NCBI RefSeq assembly: GCF_004341515.1
Contig: NZ_SLZF01000001.1
Location: forward strand, 434,001-498,000
DNA: 64,000 bases
Direction: 5' to 3'
Source: Allobosea sp. BK604
Lineage (GTDB): Bacteria > Pseudomonadota > Alphaproteobacteria > Rhizobiales > Beijerinckiaceae
Shown here: one piece after another, positions 34,084 to 42,660 of the stretch
Layout of the letters: each line of letters begins with the position of its first letter
Position numbering within the stretch: position 1 is the first letter of the stretch
The notes under the pieces: generated by a model
Told to the model about the DNA's origin: nothing
The model's database searches: none
The model's input: only the letters and a program-made list of their open reading frames with translations
Position numbers and translations under genes: made by a program

Positions 34084-35160
34084 ATGACGATTCATGCAGC
34101 GAATTTCCGCGAGCTCAGGCTCGACAAACTCAGTCGCGATTTCGGCGCCTTCAACGCGCTCAAAGAAGTCTCGCTGACGATCACAAAAGGTGAGTTCATC
34201 GCCCTGCTCGGCCCTTCCGGCTGCGGCAAGTCGACGACGCTGAACCTGATCGCCGGGCTCTTGCCGGCGACCGGCGGCGGCATCTGGCTTGACGACAAGC
34301 GCATCGACCAGCTCCGGCCGGAAGAGCGCGGCTTCGGCATGGTCTTCCAGAACTATGCGCTGTTCCCGCATATGACCGTGAACAAGAATATCGGCTTCGG
34401 CCTGAAGATGCGCGGTGTCGGCAAGTCCGAGATCGACCGACGCGTCGCAGAGGCCGCCGCCCTTGTCCATCTCCAGGGCCAGACCGAGAAGTTGCCCGGC
34501 CAGCTCTCCGGCGGCCAGCAGCAACGCGTCGCCATCGCCCGCGCCATCGTCGTCGAGCCGCCGCTGGTCCTGATGGACGAGCCGCTCTCCAACCTCGACG
34601 CCAAGCTGCGCCTCGAGATGCGCGCCGAAATCCGCCGCATCCACAACACGCTCGGCGCCACCACGATCTATGTCACCCACGACCAGGAAGAGGCGCTCTC
34701 GCTCGCCGACCGCATCGTCGTGCTGCGCGAGGGTGTGGTCCGCCAGGTCGGCACGCCGGAGGACCTGTTCTCCCGACCGGACCATCTCGACGTCGCCGAG
34801 TTCATGGGTTTCCGCAACACGGTCGCCGGCAAGGTCACCGCCGTCAACGGCGGCACGGCGCAGATCGCCGTGGGCACCGCGACCGTGACCGGTCGCGTCC
34901 GCGAGAACGTTGCTGTCGGGCAGAGCGGCTGGGTCGCGATCCGGCCGGAGGATCTGCACCCGAACGCGACCGGTCAGAGCGGCCTCACGGCCAAGGTGGT
35001 CTCGACCGAGTTCCGTGGCCGCGAGTTCGTCGGCTTCGCCAAGATGGAGGACGGCACCAGCCTTTCCTTCCTCGCGGAAGAGAAGCTCCAGCCCGGCGCG
35101 ACCGTCACACTCGGCGCCGATCCCGACCGCGTGCTCGTCTTCGCCGGAGGCAAGGCATGA
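34084..35160 (+). CDS. ABC transporter ATP-binding protein (PotA/UgpC-like, MOI-TOBE type)
   Basis: A 358-residue importer ATPase. Walker [14 protein letters not shown]-loop [12 protein letters not shown], signature LSGGQQQR, Walker [17 protein letters not shown] and H-loop VTHDQEEA all lie in the first 240 residues. A C-terminal TOBE-type domain ([20 protein letters not shown]) follows. It overlaps the permease gene by ATGA. Family members energise polyamine, iron, glycerol-phosphate or sugar import. The substrate cannot be fixed because no binding protein lies in this operon. Confidence 0.93.
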   Translation: MTIHAANFRELRLDKLSRDFGAFNALKEVSLTITKGEFIALLGPSGCGKSTTLNLIAGLLPATGGGIWLDDKRIDQLRPEERGFGMVFQNYALFPHMTVNKNIGFGLKMRGVGKSEIDRRVAEAAALVHLQGQTEKLPGQLSGGQQQRVAIARAIVVEPPLVLMDEPLSNLDAKLRLEMRAEIRRIHNTLGATTIYVTHDQEEALSLADRIVVLREGVVRQVGTPEDLFSRPDHLDVAEFMGFRNTVAGKVTAVNGGTAQIAVGTATVTGRVRENVAVGQSGWVAIRPEDLHPNATGQSGLTAKVVSTEFRGREFVGFAKMEDGTSLSFLAEEKLQPGATVTLGADPDRVLVFAGGKA

Positions 35161-36041
35161 GCGCGGTCGAGATTCCCCTGAAGCAGCGGCTCGCCGCGCG
35201 CGGGCTCGACGGGTTGACCATGCTGGTCCTGCCGGCGGTCTTCTTCGTGCTGGCGCTGTTCATCTACCCGTTCCTCTACGGGCTGTTCCTCTCCTTCACG
35301 CCGAAGGAAGGCGGGACATTCGCCAACTACGCCAAGTTCTTCTCCGACTCGTTCCTCTACGGCACGATCGCGACGACGCTCTGGCTGGCGCTGCCCGTCA
35401 CCATCGCGACGCTCGTGCTCGCGGTGCCGATTGCCTTCCGCGTCCGGCTGCTGAAGCGCCAGCGCCTGCTGACGACGCTGCTGGTGATCCCGATCACGCT
35501 CGGCACCGTGCTCGTCGCCGAGGGCCTGCTGAATTATCTGGGACCGCAGGGCTGGTTCAACCGCACGCTGATGACCTTCGGGCTCATCTCGACGCCGATC
35601 AAGCTGCTCCATAACTACTGGGGCGTGATGCTCTCGCTGGTCATCACCGGCTTCCCCTTCACCTTCCTGCTGACGCTCTCCTACCTGACCGGCATCGATC
35701 CGGCGCTGGAACAGGCGGGTGCGACGTTGGGAGCCGGCCCCTGGGAGCGCTTCAAGCACATCCTCTTCCCGCTGCTGCTGCCGGGACTGGCGATCACCTT
35801 CTGCCTGAGCTTCGTGCAGGCCTTCTCGGTCTTCCCATCGGCGGTGCTGCTCGGCGCCCCGGCGGGCCCGACCCGCGTCATTTCGATCGCGGCCTATCAG
35901 GCGGCCTTCGAGGAATACGATTACTCGATGGCCTCAGCGATCGCGATGATCATGGGCATGGTTCAGCTCGCGATCGTCGTCGCCGTGCTGGCCGCACGCG
36001 GCCTGCTCTATCGTGGCCCTGCCGGCGGCGGAAAGGGCTGA
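35157..36041 (+). CDS. ABC transporter permease (PotB-like)
   Basis: A 294-residue inner-membrane permease with six spans (VLPAVFFVLALFIYPFLYGLFLSF, LALPVTIATLVLAVPIAFRV, LLVIPITLGTVLVAEGLL). The EAA loop is ALEQAGATLGAGPWERFKHILFPLLLPG. It is coupled to the ATPase by ATGA, and the second permease begins three bases after its stop. It is of the spermidine/putrescine and 2-aminoethylphosphonate permease group. Confidence 0.92.
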   Translation: MSAVEIPLKQRLAARGLDGLTMLVLPAVFFVLALFIYPFLYGLFLSFTPKEGGTFANYAKFFSDSFLYGTIATTLWLALPVTIATLVLAVPIAFRVRLLKRQRLLTTLLVIPITLGTVLVAEGLLNYLGPQGWFNRTLMTFGLISTPIKLLHNYWGVMLSLVITGFPFTFLLTLSYLTGIDPALEQAGATLGAGPWERFKHILFPLLLPGLAITFCLSFVQAFSVFPSAVLLGAPAGPTRVISIAAYQAAFEEYDYSMASAIAMIMGMVQLAIVVAVLAARGLLYRGPAGGGKG

Positions 36042-36044
36042 GCC

Positions 36045-36875
36045 ATGGTCGAAGACAAGCGTCTCTCAACGAAGCTCTGGGCCTTCGCCAACTGGTTCCT
36101 GATCGGCTTCTTCCTGCTCAACCTCCTCGCGATGATCGCGGCGGTGGTAACGAGTTCCTTCGCCACGCGCTGGCTCGGCACCTGGCTGCCGGCTGGTTGG
36201 ACGACACGCTGGTACTCCGCCGCCTGGGCCGAGTTCCAGCTCCATGACGTGCTCTTCGTCACCTTCCAGATCGTCTTTCTGGTGGTGCTCTTCTCCGGGC
36301 TGATCGGCGTGCCCGCCGCCTACGCGCTGGCTCGCCGCGACTTCCCGGGCAAGAAGCTCGTCATGCTGCTCTTCCTGCTGCCGCTGCTGGTGCCGCCGAT
36401 CACCTTCGGCATCCCGCTGGCGACGGTGCTCTACCGGCTCAACCTCGCCGGCTCGATGTCGGGCGTCGTGCTCGCCAATCTCGTGCCGACCGTGCCCTTC
36501 GTCATCCTGGTGATGATCCCGTTCATCGAGCAGATCGACACCAAGATCGAGGCGGCGGCCCGCGTCTTCGGCGCCAACACCTTCAAGCTCTTCATCCACG
36601 TATTGCTGCCGCTGCTCATGCCCGGCATCCTGGCAGCGCTGCTGCTGGTGCTGGTGCGCACCATCGCGATGTTCGAGCTGACCTTCCTCACGGCCGGCCC
36701 GACCAGCCAGACGCTGGTCGTCGCGCTCTACTACGCGGTCTTCGCCGCCGGCGTGCGCGCCGTGCAGTCGATCGACGCCATGGCGGTGGTCTACATGGTG
36801 ACGACGCTGATCTGGCTGGTGATCGCACTGCGCTTCGTCAACCCGACGCAGATCGTCGCCCGCGCCAAGCGCTGA
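36045..36875 (+). CDS. ABC transporter permease (PotC-like)
   Basis: A 276-residue inner-membrane permease with six predicted spans and EAA loop KIEAAARVFGANTFKLFIHVLLPLLMPG. It pairs with the preceding permease. It is the last gene of the operon and is followed within 25 bp by a textbook terminator. No binding-protein gene follows either. Confidence 0.92.
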   Translation: MVEDKRLSTKLWAFANWFLIGFFLLNLLAMIAAVVTSSFATRWLGTWLPAGWTTRWYSAAWAEFQLHDVLFVTFQIVFLVVLFSGLIGVPAAYALARRDFPGKKLVMLLFLLPLLVPPITFGIPLATVLYRLNLAGSMSGVVLANLVPTVPFVILVMIPFIEQIDTKIEAAARVFGANTFKLFIHVLLPLLMPGILAALLLVLVRTIAMFELTFLTAGPTSQTLVVALYYAVFAAGVRAVQSIDAMAVVYMVTTLIWLVIALRFVNPTQIVARAKR

Positions 36876-36899
36876 GGCGGCAGGTCCGAAACGAAAGAA

Positions 36900-36926
36900 G
36901 CCGGCGCCCCGGGGCGCCGGCTTTTT
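36900..36926 (+). terminator. Rho-independent terminator of the PotABC-like operon
   Basis: GCCGGCGCCCC / GGGGCGCCGGC forms a perfect 11-bp GC stem followed directly by TTTTT. It is the clearest intrinsic terminator of the window. Confidence 0.93.
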
Positions 36927-37029
36927 CATTCCTCGGCCCAGTTGCGTCATGGACGGCTATGCATTGAAACTGCGCCCGCGATTCCGCACCATGGCTGCGG
37001 GGAAGCCATTTGCTCATGGGGACTGATTG

Positions 37030-37257
37030 ATGCGTTTGATTGTTGCGGCGGTTGCAGTTCTCTGCCTGGGCGGCTGCTCCACCGTCTCGTCCATGTTCTC
37101 CTCGTCATCGGCACCCGACCGGCGGCCGACCGGCGATCTCGTCGCCTCGAGCCAGCAATGCCAGGGACGCGGCATGTTGGTCGGCTCGCCCGAGATGGCG
37201 CAATGTCTCGACCAGGCCCGCGCGGCTGCCGCCGCGGCGGCAGCGCAGCCACAATAG
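37030..37257 (+). CDS. small outer- or inner-membrane lipoprotein, unknown function
   Basis: 75 residues. MRLIVAAVAVLCLGGC gives a clean lipobox (LGGC) with lipidated Cys16. The mature part is short, Ser/Ala-rich and contains a Cys pair (QQCQGRGMLVGSPEMAQCLDQ) that could form a disulphide, ending in a poly-Ala stretch. GGGGA precedes the ATG at 37030. It is monocistronic between the PotABC terminator and a hairpin repeat. I do not recognise the family. Confidence 0.78.
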   Translation: MRLIVAAVAVLCLGGCSTVSSMFSSSSAPDRRPTGDLVASSQQCQGRGMLVGSPEMAQCLDQARAAAAAAAAQPQ

Positions 37258-37277
37258 ACCCGATAATCCTGGAAAAG

Positions 37278-37330
37278 CTCAGCCCTTGTCCTGAGGAGCC
37301 GCGAAGCGGCGTCCAGAAGCAAGGGCTGAG
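37278..37330. repeat. hairpin between convergent lipoprotein and phosphodiesterase genes
   Basis: CTCAGCCCTTG (37278-37288) is the exact reverse complement of CAAGGGCTGAG (37320-37330). An inner GCCGC/GCGGC pair adds to the fold. It lies between two convergent genes and probably ends both transcripts; a REP-like origin is possible. Confidence 0.6.
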
Positions 37331-37347
37331 GTCGGAGGGTCGCGAGA

Positions 37348-38832
37348 TCAGATGCTCGCGCGCCCACCCTGCCTGACGAAGCGGGCGCCACCGCGATCGA
37401 CGATCTCGACCATCTGACGGAAACCGCCCGCGCCGGTCTCGAAGCTGCGCGCACTCGGCTCGAGCCCATTCGCGCCGGCCAGCGAATGGCCGACCATGCT
37501 CGCTGCCGGCGCGAGGCCGAGCAGGCCGAGCACCGTCGGAGCGATATCGATGATGCCGCTCGGGCCATGCTCGACATGACCAGGCGCAAAACCCTCCGCC
37601 TGCACCATCAACACGGTATTCAGCTCGTAGTGGTTGAGGCCGCCATGCATGCCGCCACCGACCGGCACATCGCCCTTGGTGATCAGCCCGAGGCCGGGAT
37701 TGCCGTAAGCGTCGACCTCGTTGCCTGAGCGCAGCACATAAACGAGATCGGGCTCACGCCGATGGCCGAGATCGACCAGCGGCAGCGCGAAGCTGCCTTC
37801 GACCTCGCCCTCGACCTCGTTGCGCGCCTTGGAGAACAGCATGCCGAGCAGATCCTGCTCGCGCAGCCAGGCCGCGATCGCGTCGCGCTTCTCGACCCCG
37901 CCTTCGAGGATGCGGATCTCACCCATATTACCGCCGGTCATCGAGAAGCTCGCGCCCTCGAGCGTGCGCTCGGCGGCGCGGCGTCCGGCATGGCCCTGCG
38001 CGCCGAGCAGGCCGACGAGATCGAGCGCATCGCGGCTCGAAATCTGGCCGTGGTCGGAGGCGGCGATCACCACATAACGCTCGGCATCCGGCTGCGCCGC
38101 GACCCAGTCGAGGATGCGCCCGAAGGCGGCGTCGACATGCTTCAGGACGCTCAGCGTCTCCTGCGAACCCAGGAAGCGATAGTGGAAGGAGGTGTCGGGC
38201 TCGTTGAACCAGACCAGCGCCACATCCGGCTTCATCACCTCCAGCACATGCTCGCGCAGCACCTGCTCGGCATAGTCGGTCTCCTCGAAGCGCGGCAGGT
38301 TGCGCGGCGGCAGCGGGCCGAAGCGCGCGACCACCTCGTCGACAGCCTCCGGCGTCTGCGTATGCTCGCGCCCGAAGATCGAGAAGGTCCAGTGGCCATT
38401 GGCCTTGGCGCGCGGGTTGATCAGATAGGCCGAGCCGGCCGAGCCGGTATGGACGACTGCGAGGCTCTTGCCGGCCTTGGCCAGCACGTCGCCGAAGCTC
38501 TCGGCCTCGACGAAACGGCCGCCGGTCTTCACCTCCGCGAGAGCGATATCGTCGGCCCGGCTGAGATCGAGCACATGCTCGCGCGTGACCTCTGGGAACA
38601 GGAAGGCGTTGCCCATGACGCCGTGCACGCGCGGCGGCGCACCGGTGGCGATCGAGGTCGTGGCGACGCGGGTCATCGACGGGAAGACGCTGCGCGCCTC
38701 GCGGAACCAGGTGCCCTGCCCGGCGAAGCGGGCAAGGTTCGGCGTCTGCTCCGGCGTGATGAAGTCGGGGCGCAGGCCGTCGAAGACGCAGACGACGACC
38801 TTGTCGGCTGCTGGCTTGGTTGGGGCGTTCAT
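37348..38832 (-). CDS. alkaline-phosphatase-superfamily nucleotide pyrophosphatase/phosphodiesterase-like hydrolase
   Basis: A 494-residue metal-dependent phospho-ester (or phosphonate) hydrolase. The N-terminus has VVVCVFDGLRPDFI (metal Asp) and the nucleophile segment FPSMTRVATTSIATGAPPRVHGVMGN, where a Thr takes the place used in NPPs and phosphonoacetate hydrolase. Later metal ligands are NEPDTSFHYR and VIAASDHGQIS, and GGGMHGGLNHYELNTVL supplies a further His. No signal peptide is seen, so it acts after import. It is the last gene of the eight-gene minus-strand operon with a dipeptide-type importer and a phosphonate-monoester-hydrolase homologue. Confidence 0.88.
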   Translation of the reverse strand: MNAPTKPAADKVVVCVFDGLRPDFITPEQTPNLARFAGQGTWFREARSVFPSMTRVATTSIATGAPPRVHGVMGNAFLFPEVTREHVLDLSRADDIALAEVKTGGRFVEAESFGDVLAKAGKSLAVVHTGSAGSAYLINPRAKANGHWTFSIFGREHTQTPEAVDEVVARFGPLPPRNLPRFEETDYAEQVLREHVLEVMKPDVALVWFNEPDTSFHYRFLGSQETLSVLKHVDAAFGRILDWVAAQPDAERYVVIAASDHGQISSRDALDLVGLLGAQGHAGRRAAERTLEGASFSMTGGNMGEIRILEGGVEKRDAIAAWLREQDLLGMLFSKARNEVEGEVEGSFALPLVDLGHRREPDLVYVLRSGNEVDAYGNPGLGLITKGDVPVGGGMHGGLNHYELNTVLMVQAEGFAPGHVEHGPSGIIDIAPTVLGLLGLAPAASMVGHSLAGANGLEPSARSFETGAGGFRQMVEIVDRGGARFVRQGGRASI

Positions 38833-38842
38833 AGGCAGATCC

Positions 38843-39715
38843 TCAGCGGAGAGTCGGGTCGAGCCGGTCGCGCAGCCAGTCGCCGACCAGGCTGACGGCC
38901 AGCGTGGTCATGACGATGGTGCAGGCCGGGGCCAGCATGATCCAGGGCGCGCGAGTGAGATATTCGCGGCCATAGCCGACCATGTTGCCGAGCGAAGTCA
39001 TCGGCGGCTGCACGCCGAGCCCCAGGAAGGAGAGCCCGCTTTCCAGCAGGATCACCTCGGGGAAGGTCAGCGTCATCGAGACGATCAGCGTCGAGGCGAT
39101 GTTCGGCAGGATATGGCGCAGATAGACCCGTGAGGGGCTGGCGCCGATCTGCCTGACCGCGCCGGCATAGCCCTGCGCGCCGGCCGAGATGGCGAGGCCG
39201 CGTGCGATCCGGGCATAGCGCTCCCAGCCATAGAGCCCCATCAGGCAAATGAAGAGCGGCAGCGAATTGCCGAAGAAGGCGAGCACCGACAGCGCCAGGA
39301 TCAGGAAGGGCATCGCCGCCTGGAAATCGGCCAGCATCAGCACGAACTGTTCGACCAACCCGCGGAAATGCGCGGCGAGGAAACCCATGAGCGTGCCGAA
39401 CACCGCCGAGATCACCGTCGCGCCGAAGGCGACCAGCAGCGAGATCCGGATCGAGATGATCAGCCGCGAGAGCACGTCGCGGCCGAGCTCGTCGGTGCCG
39501 AGCCAGTGCAGCGGGTGGAAGGGCAGCGAGAGCCGGTTGCGCAGGTCGTAGGCGGTGAAGCGATAGGGCGTGATCCAGTCCGCGCTCAACGCCACGATGA
39601 TAATGAAGCCGATCCAGATGATGCCGAACCAGACCAGCAGCGGGATGCGCTTCTTCGGTTTGGGCGCGGCCTTGCTGGCGACGACCGGGGCGGTGGAGGC
39701 TGTGATATCGGCCAT
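38843..39715 (-). CDS. peptide-type ABC transporter permease (DppC family)
   Basis: 290 residues from ATG 39715, chosen because CGGGAGGG lies upstream; a longer frame to 39769 runs into the DppB gene. PLHWLGTDELGRDVLSRLIISIRISL and the EAA loop GAVRQIGASPSRVYLRHILPNIASTLIV identify the family. It begins 2 bp after the DppB stop and is followed 10 bp later by the phosphodiesterase gene. Confidence 0.93.
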   Translation of the reverse strand: MADITASTAPVVASKAAPKPKKRIPLLVWFGIIWIGFIIIVALSADWITPYRFTAYDLRNRLSLPFHPLHWLGTDELGRDVLSRLIISIRISLLVAFGATVISAVFGTLMGFLAAHFRGLVEQFVLMLADFQAAMPFLILALSVLAFFGNSLPLFICLMGLYGWERYARIARGLAISAGAQGYAGAVRQIGASPSRVYLRHILPNIASTLIVSMTLTFPEVILLESGLSFLGLGVQPPMTSLGNMVGYGREYLTRAPWIMLAPACTIVMTTLAVSLVGDWLRDRLDPTLR

Positions 39716-39716
39716 C

Positions 39717-40652
39717 TCAGTGCCCTCCCGCCTTGGCGCCGCTGCGCAGGCGCGGATCGAGCACGCCATAGAGCAGATCGACGATCAGATTGGCGCTGAC
39801 CATGGTGATCGCGACCAGCAGGAGGATGCATTGCACTACGGCGAGATCGCGGTTCGAGACGGCGACGACCAGCAACCGACCGACGCCGGGCCAGGAGAAC
39901 ACGCTCTCGACCACGACCGCACCGGCAATCAGGCTGCCGACCATGAAGCCGACGACGGTGACGGTCGGCACCGCCGCATTCGGCAGGGCATGTCCACGCA
40001 CGACGGCGGCCCAGGGCACGCCCTTGGCGCTGGCCGTGCGGATATAGGACTGGCCGAGCACCTCCAGCATGGCGCTGCGGGTGAAGCGCGCCAGCACCGC
40101 CGCGCCGCCGATGCCGAGCGTCACCACCGGCAGGATGGCGTGGCGCCAGCTCTCTTGCCCGCCCGAGGGCAGCCAGCCGAGTTGCACCGAGAAGATCAGC
40201 ACCAGCACGAGGCCGAGCACGAAGCTCGGAATGGTGAAGCCGGCGACCGCCGTGATCATGACGATGCGATCGGTCAGGCTGTCGCGGTTCAGCGCCGCGT
40301 AAATGCCGGAAGGAATGCCGATGCCGAGTTTCAGCGCCAGCGCCGGCAAGGTCAGCGCCAGCGTCGCCGGAATGCGCTCGGCCACGAGCTGGATCGCCGG
40401 ACGGCCGTCGCGCATCGACTGGCCGAGCTCGCCCTGCCCGATCGCGCTGAAATAGCGCAGATATTGCAGCCAGATCGGATCATCGAGGCCCCAGGCCTTG
40501 CGGAAGGCCGCGATAGCCTCGGGTGGCGCATCGACACTCATAATGATCAGGGCCGGATCGCCGGAGAGCCTGAGCACCACGAAGGCGAAGGTGACGACGA
40601 GCGCGACCGTGAGCAGCGCACGGGCAAGCCTGATCAGGAAGAAACGCAGCAT
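39717..40652 (-). CDS. peptide-type ABC transporter permease (DppB family)
   Basis: A 311-residue inner-membrane protein. The N-terminus is MLRFFLIRLARALLTVALVVTFAFVVLRLSGDP, followed by six spans. The coupling loop is SYIRTASAKGVPWAAVVRGHALPNAAVP by pattern. Its start codon touches the stop of the DppF-type ATPase gene. It forms the channel with the DppC-type protein. Confidence 0.93.
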   Translation of the reverse strand: MLRFFLIRLARALLTVALVVTFAFVVLRLSGDPALIIMSVDAPPEAIAAFRKAWGLDDPIWLQYLRYFSAIGQGELGQSMRDGRPAIQLVAERIPATLALTLPALALKLGIGIPSGIYAALNRDSLTDRIVMITAVAGFTIPSFVLGLVLVLIFSVQLGWLPSGGQESWRHAILPVVTLGIGGAAVLARFTRSAMLEVLGQSYIRTASAKGVPWAAVVRGHALPNAAVPTVTVVGFMVGSLIAGAVVVESVFSWPGVGRLLVVAVSNRDLAVVQCILLLVAITMVSANLIVDLLYGVLDPRLRSGAKAGGH

Positions 40653-41644
40653 CAGCTTGCCGCCTTCAGGAAATTGGCCTGGTCATGCGCGACATGGCAG
40701 GCGGTCAGGCGCCCATCCGGCAGCGGCAGCAGCGCCGGGCTCTCGACCTTGCAACGATCGCGCGCGGCATGGCAGCGCGGATGGAAGGCGCAACCCGAGG
40801 GACGCGCCGCGGGATTGGGCGGATCGCCCTGCAAGACGATGCGCGGCCGGCCGCGGCGGCCCGGCACGGGCGCGGCCGAGACCAGCGCCTCGGTATAGGG
40901 ATGTGCCGGCGCCTGCAGCAGCAGGTCGGCCTCGCCTTCCTCGACGATCCGGCCGAGATACATCACCGCAACGCGGTGGCTGACCTGCCGGATGACCTTG
41001 AGATCGTGGCTGATGAAGAGCAGGCCGAGTCCGAGTTCCTGCTGGATGTCGACCAGCAGGTTGATCACCTGCGCCTGGATGGAGACGTCGAGCGCCGAGA
41101 CCGGTTCGTCGCAGACCAGCAGGTCCGGCTTGGTCGCGAGAGCCCGTGCGATCACCGCCCGCTGGCGCTGGCCGCCGGAGAGTTCATGCGGATAGCGCGC
41201 GCCCTGATCGGCCCGCAGGCCAACCGATTGCAGCAGCTTCAACGTCAGGCCGTCGCGCTCCTTCGGATCGCCGATGCCGTGCACATCGTATGGCTCGCGC
41301 ACCTGTTCGAGGATCGAGAGCCGCCGGTCGAGCGCGCCCAGCGGATCCTGGTAGATCATCTGCATCCGCGCCCGGATCTTGCGCCAGTCGGCGGTGCCGA
41401 GCGCCGGCAGGGCCGCGCCCTGGAACAGCACGTCGCCGGCATCGGGCTGTTCCAGCCCGAGCGCGAGCCGGCCGGTGGTCGATTTGCCCGAGCCGGATTC
41501 GCCGACGACCCCGAGTGTCTTGCCGCGCTCGACCGTGAGCGAGACGCCGTCGACGGCGCGAACCTCGACCGGACGCCCCAGCAAGCCGCGGCGCATCGTA
41601 TAGCGCCGCGCCACGTTGCGGACCTGAAGCAAGGGCGCGTTCAT
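40652..41644 (-). CDS. peptide-type ABC transporter ATP-binding protein (DppF family)
   Basis: 330 residues. Walker A GESGSGKSTTGR, signature LSGGQRQR, Walker B LLVCDEPVSALD, H-loop ISHD. The C-terminal oligopeptide-ABC extension has Cys residues in PSGCAFHPRCHAARDRC plus a final ACHVA, the four-cysteine pattern thought to bind an Fe-S cluster. It overlaps the DppD-type gene by ATGA. Confidence 0.94.
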   Translation of the reverse strand: MNAPLLQVRNVARRYTMRRGLLGRPVEVRAVDGVSLTVERGKTLGVVGESGSGKSTTGRLALGLEQPDAGDVLFQGAALPALGTADWRKIRARMQMIYQDPLGALDRRLSILEQVREPYDVHGIGDPKERDGLTLKLLQSVGLRADQGARYPHELSGGQRQRAVIARALATKPDLLVCDEPVSALDVSIQAQVINLLVDIQQELGLGLLFISHDLKVIRQVSHRVAVMYLGRIVEEGEADLLLQAPAHPYTEALVSAAPVPGRRGRPRIVLQGDPPNPAARPSGCAFHPRCHAARDRCKVESPALLPLPDGRLTACHVAHDQANFLKAAS

Positions 41645-42660
41645 GCGAAGATGAACTCCGAGGCACGCGTGGACTGGACCTGAGGCGTCTTGATGCAGGC
41701 GGCGAAACGGCCCTGCGCCTTCATCGCCAGCGGCGGCACGCCGGCATCGCAGGCCTCGCTATGGCGCGGGCAGCGCGGCGCGAAGGCACATCCCGGCGGC
41801 AGGTTCCAGGGCTCGGGCACATTGCCCTCGATCGGATCGAGCCTGCGGCGCACGCCCTCGAGCGGCGGCAGTGCCGCGATCAGTCCTTGCGTGTACGGGT
41901 GCAACGGCTGCTGGAACAGCTCGACAGCATCCGCGCTCTCGATGATCCGGCCGGCATACATCACGCAGACCCGCTCGCAGGTTTGCGAGATCACGCCGAG
42001 ATCGTGGCTGATCAGCACCAGCGCCATGCCGGTCTCCTGACGGATCAACGTCAGCAGCTCGAGGATCTGCGCCTGGATCGTCGCGTCGAGCGCCGTCGTC
42101 GGCTCGTCGGCGACGAGCAGGTCGGGCTGCCCGGCGAGCGCCATCGCGATCATCACGCGCTGGTTCTGGCCGCCGGAAAGTTCATGCGGGAAGGCGTCGA
42201 GCCGGCGCGCCGCATCGGGGATGCCGACGAGATCGAACAGGCGCTTGGCCTCGGCCTTGATCGCGCCGCCCGAAAGCCCGCGATGCAAGGCCAGCGCCTC
42301 GCCGACCTGCTTGCCCAGCCGGATCACCGGATTGAGCGCGCTTGCCGGGTCCTGGAAGATCATGGCGATGCGTCCGCCACGAACCTTGTCGAGCACCTCG
42401 GCCTTCTCCTCGATCAGCTCGGTGCTGTCGAGCCTGACGCTGCCGGTGATATCGGCTTTCTTCGGCAGCAGGCCGAGCGCCGCGAGCCAGGTCACCGACT
42501 TGCCGCAACCGGATTCGCCGACGAGACCGACCGCCTCGCCCGCCGCGATCGAGAGGTCGATGCCGTGCAGCACTTTCACCCCATCGAAGGCGACGGTCAG
42601 CCCGCGGATATCGACCAGCGGGCTCTCGACGCTGCCGAACCTGTCCAGTCTCTCGCTCAC
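41641..42660 (-). CDS. peptide-type ABC transporter ATP-binding protein (DppD family)
   Basis: 339 residues. Walker A GESGCGKSVTWL, signature LSGGQNQR, Walker B LLVADEPTTALD, H-loop ISHD, and a cysteine-bearing tail PPGCAFAPRCPRHSEAC ... FAACIKT. It is coupled by 4-bp overlaps to the binding protein before it and the DppF-type ATPase after it. In contrast to the importer at 21979-27672, the two ATPases here are separate proteins. Confidence 0.94.
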   Translation of the reverse strand: MSERLDRFGSVESPLVDIRGLTVAFDGVKVLHGIDLSIAAGEAVGLVGESGCGKSVTWLAALGLLPKKADITGSVRLDSTELIEEKAEVLDKVRGGRIAMIFQDPASALNPVIRLGKQVGEALALHRGLSGGAIKAEAKRLFDLVGIPDAARRLDAFPHELSGGQNQRVMIAMALAGQPDLLVADEPTTALDATIQAQILELLTLIRQETGMALVLISHDLGVISQTCERVCVMYAGRIIESADAVELFQQPLHPYTQGLIAALPPLEGVRRRLDPIEGNVPEPWNLPPGCAFAPRCPRHSEACDAGVPPLAMKAQGRFAACIKTPQVQSTRASEFIFA

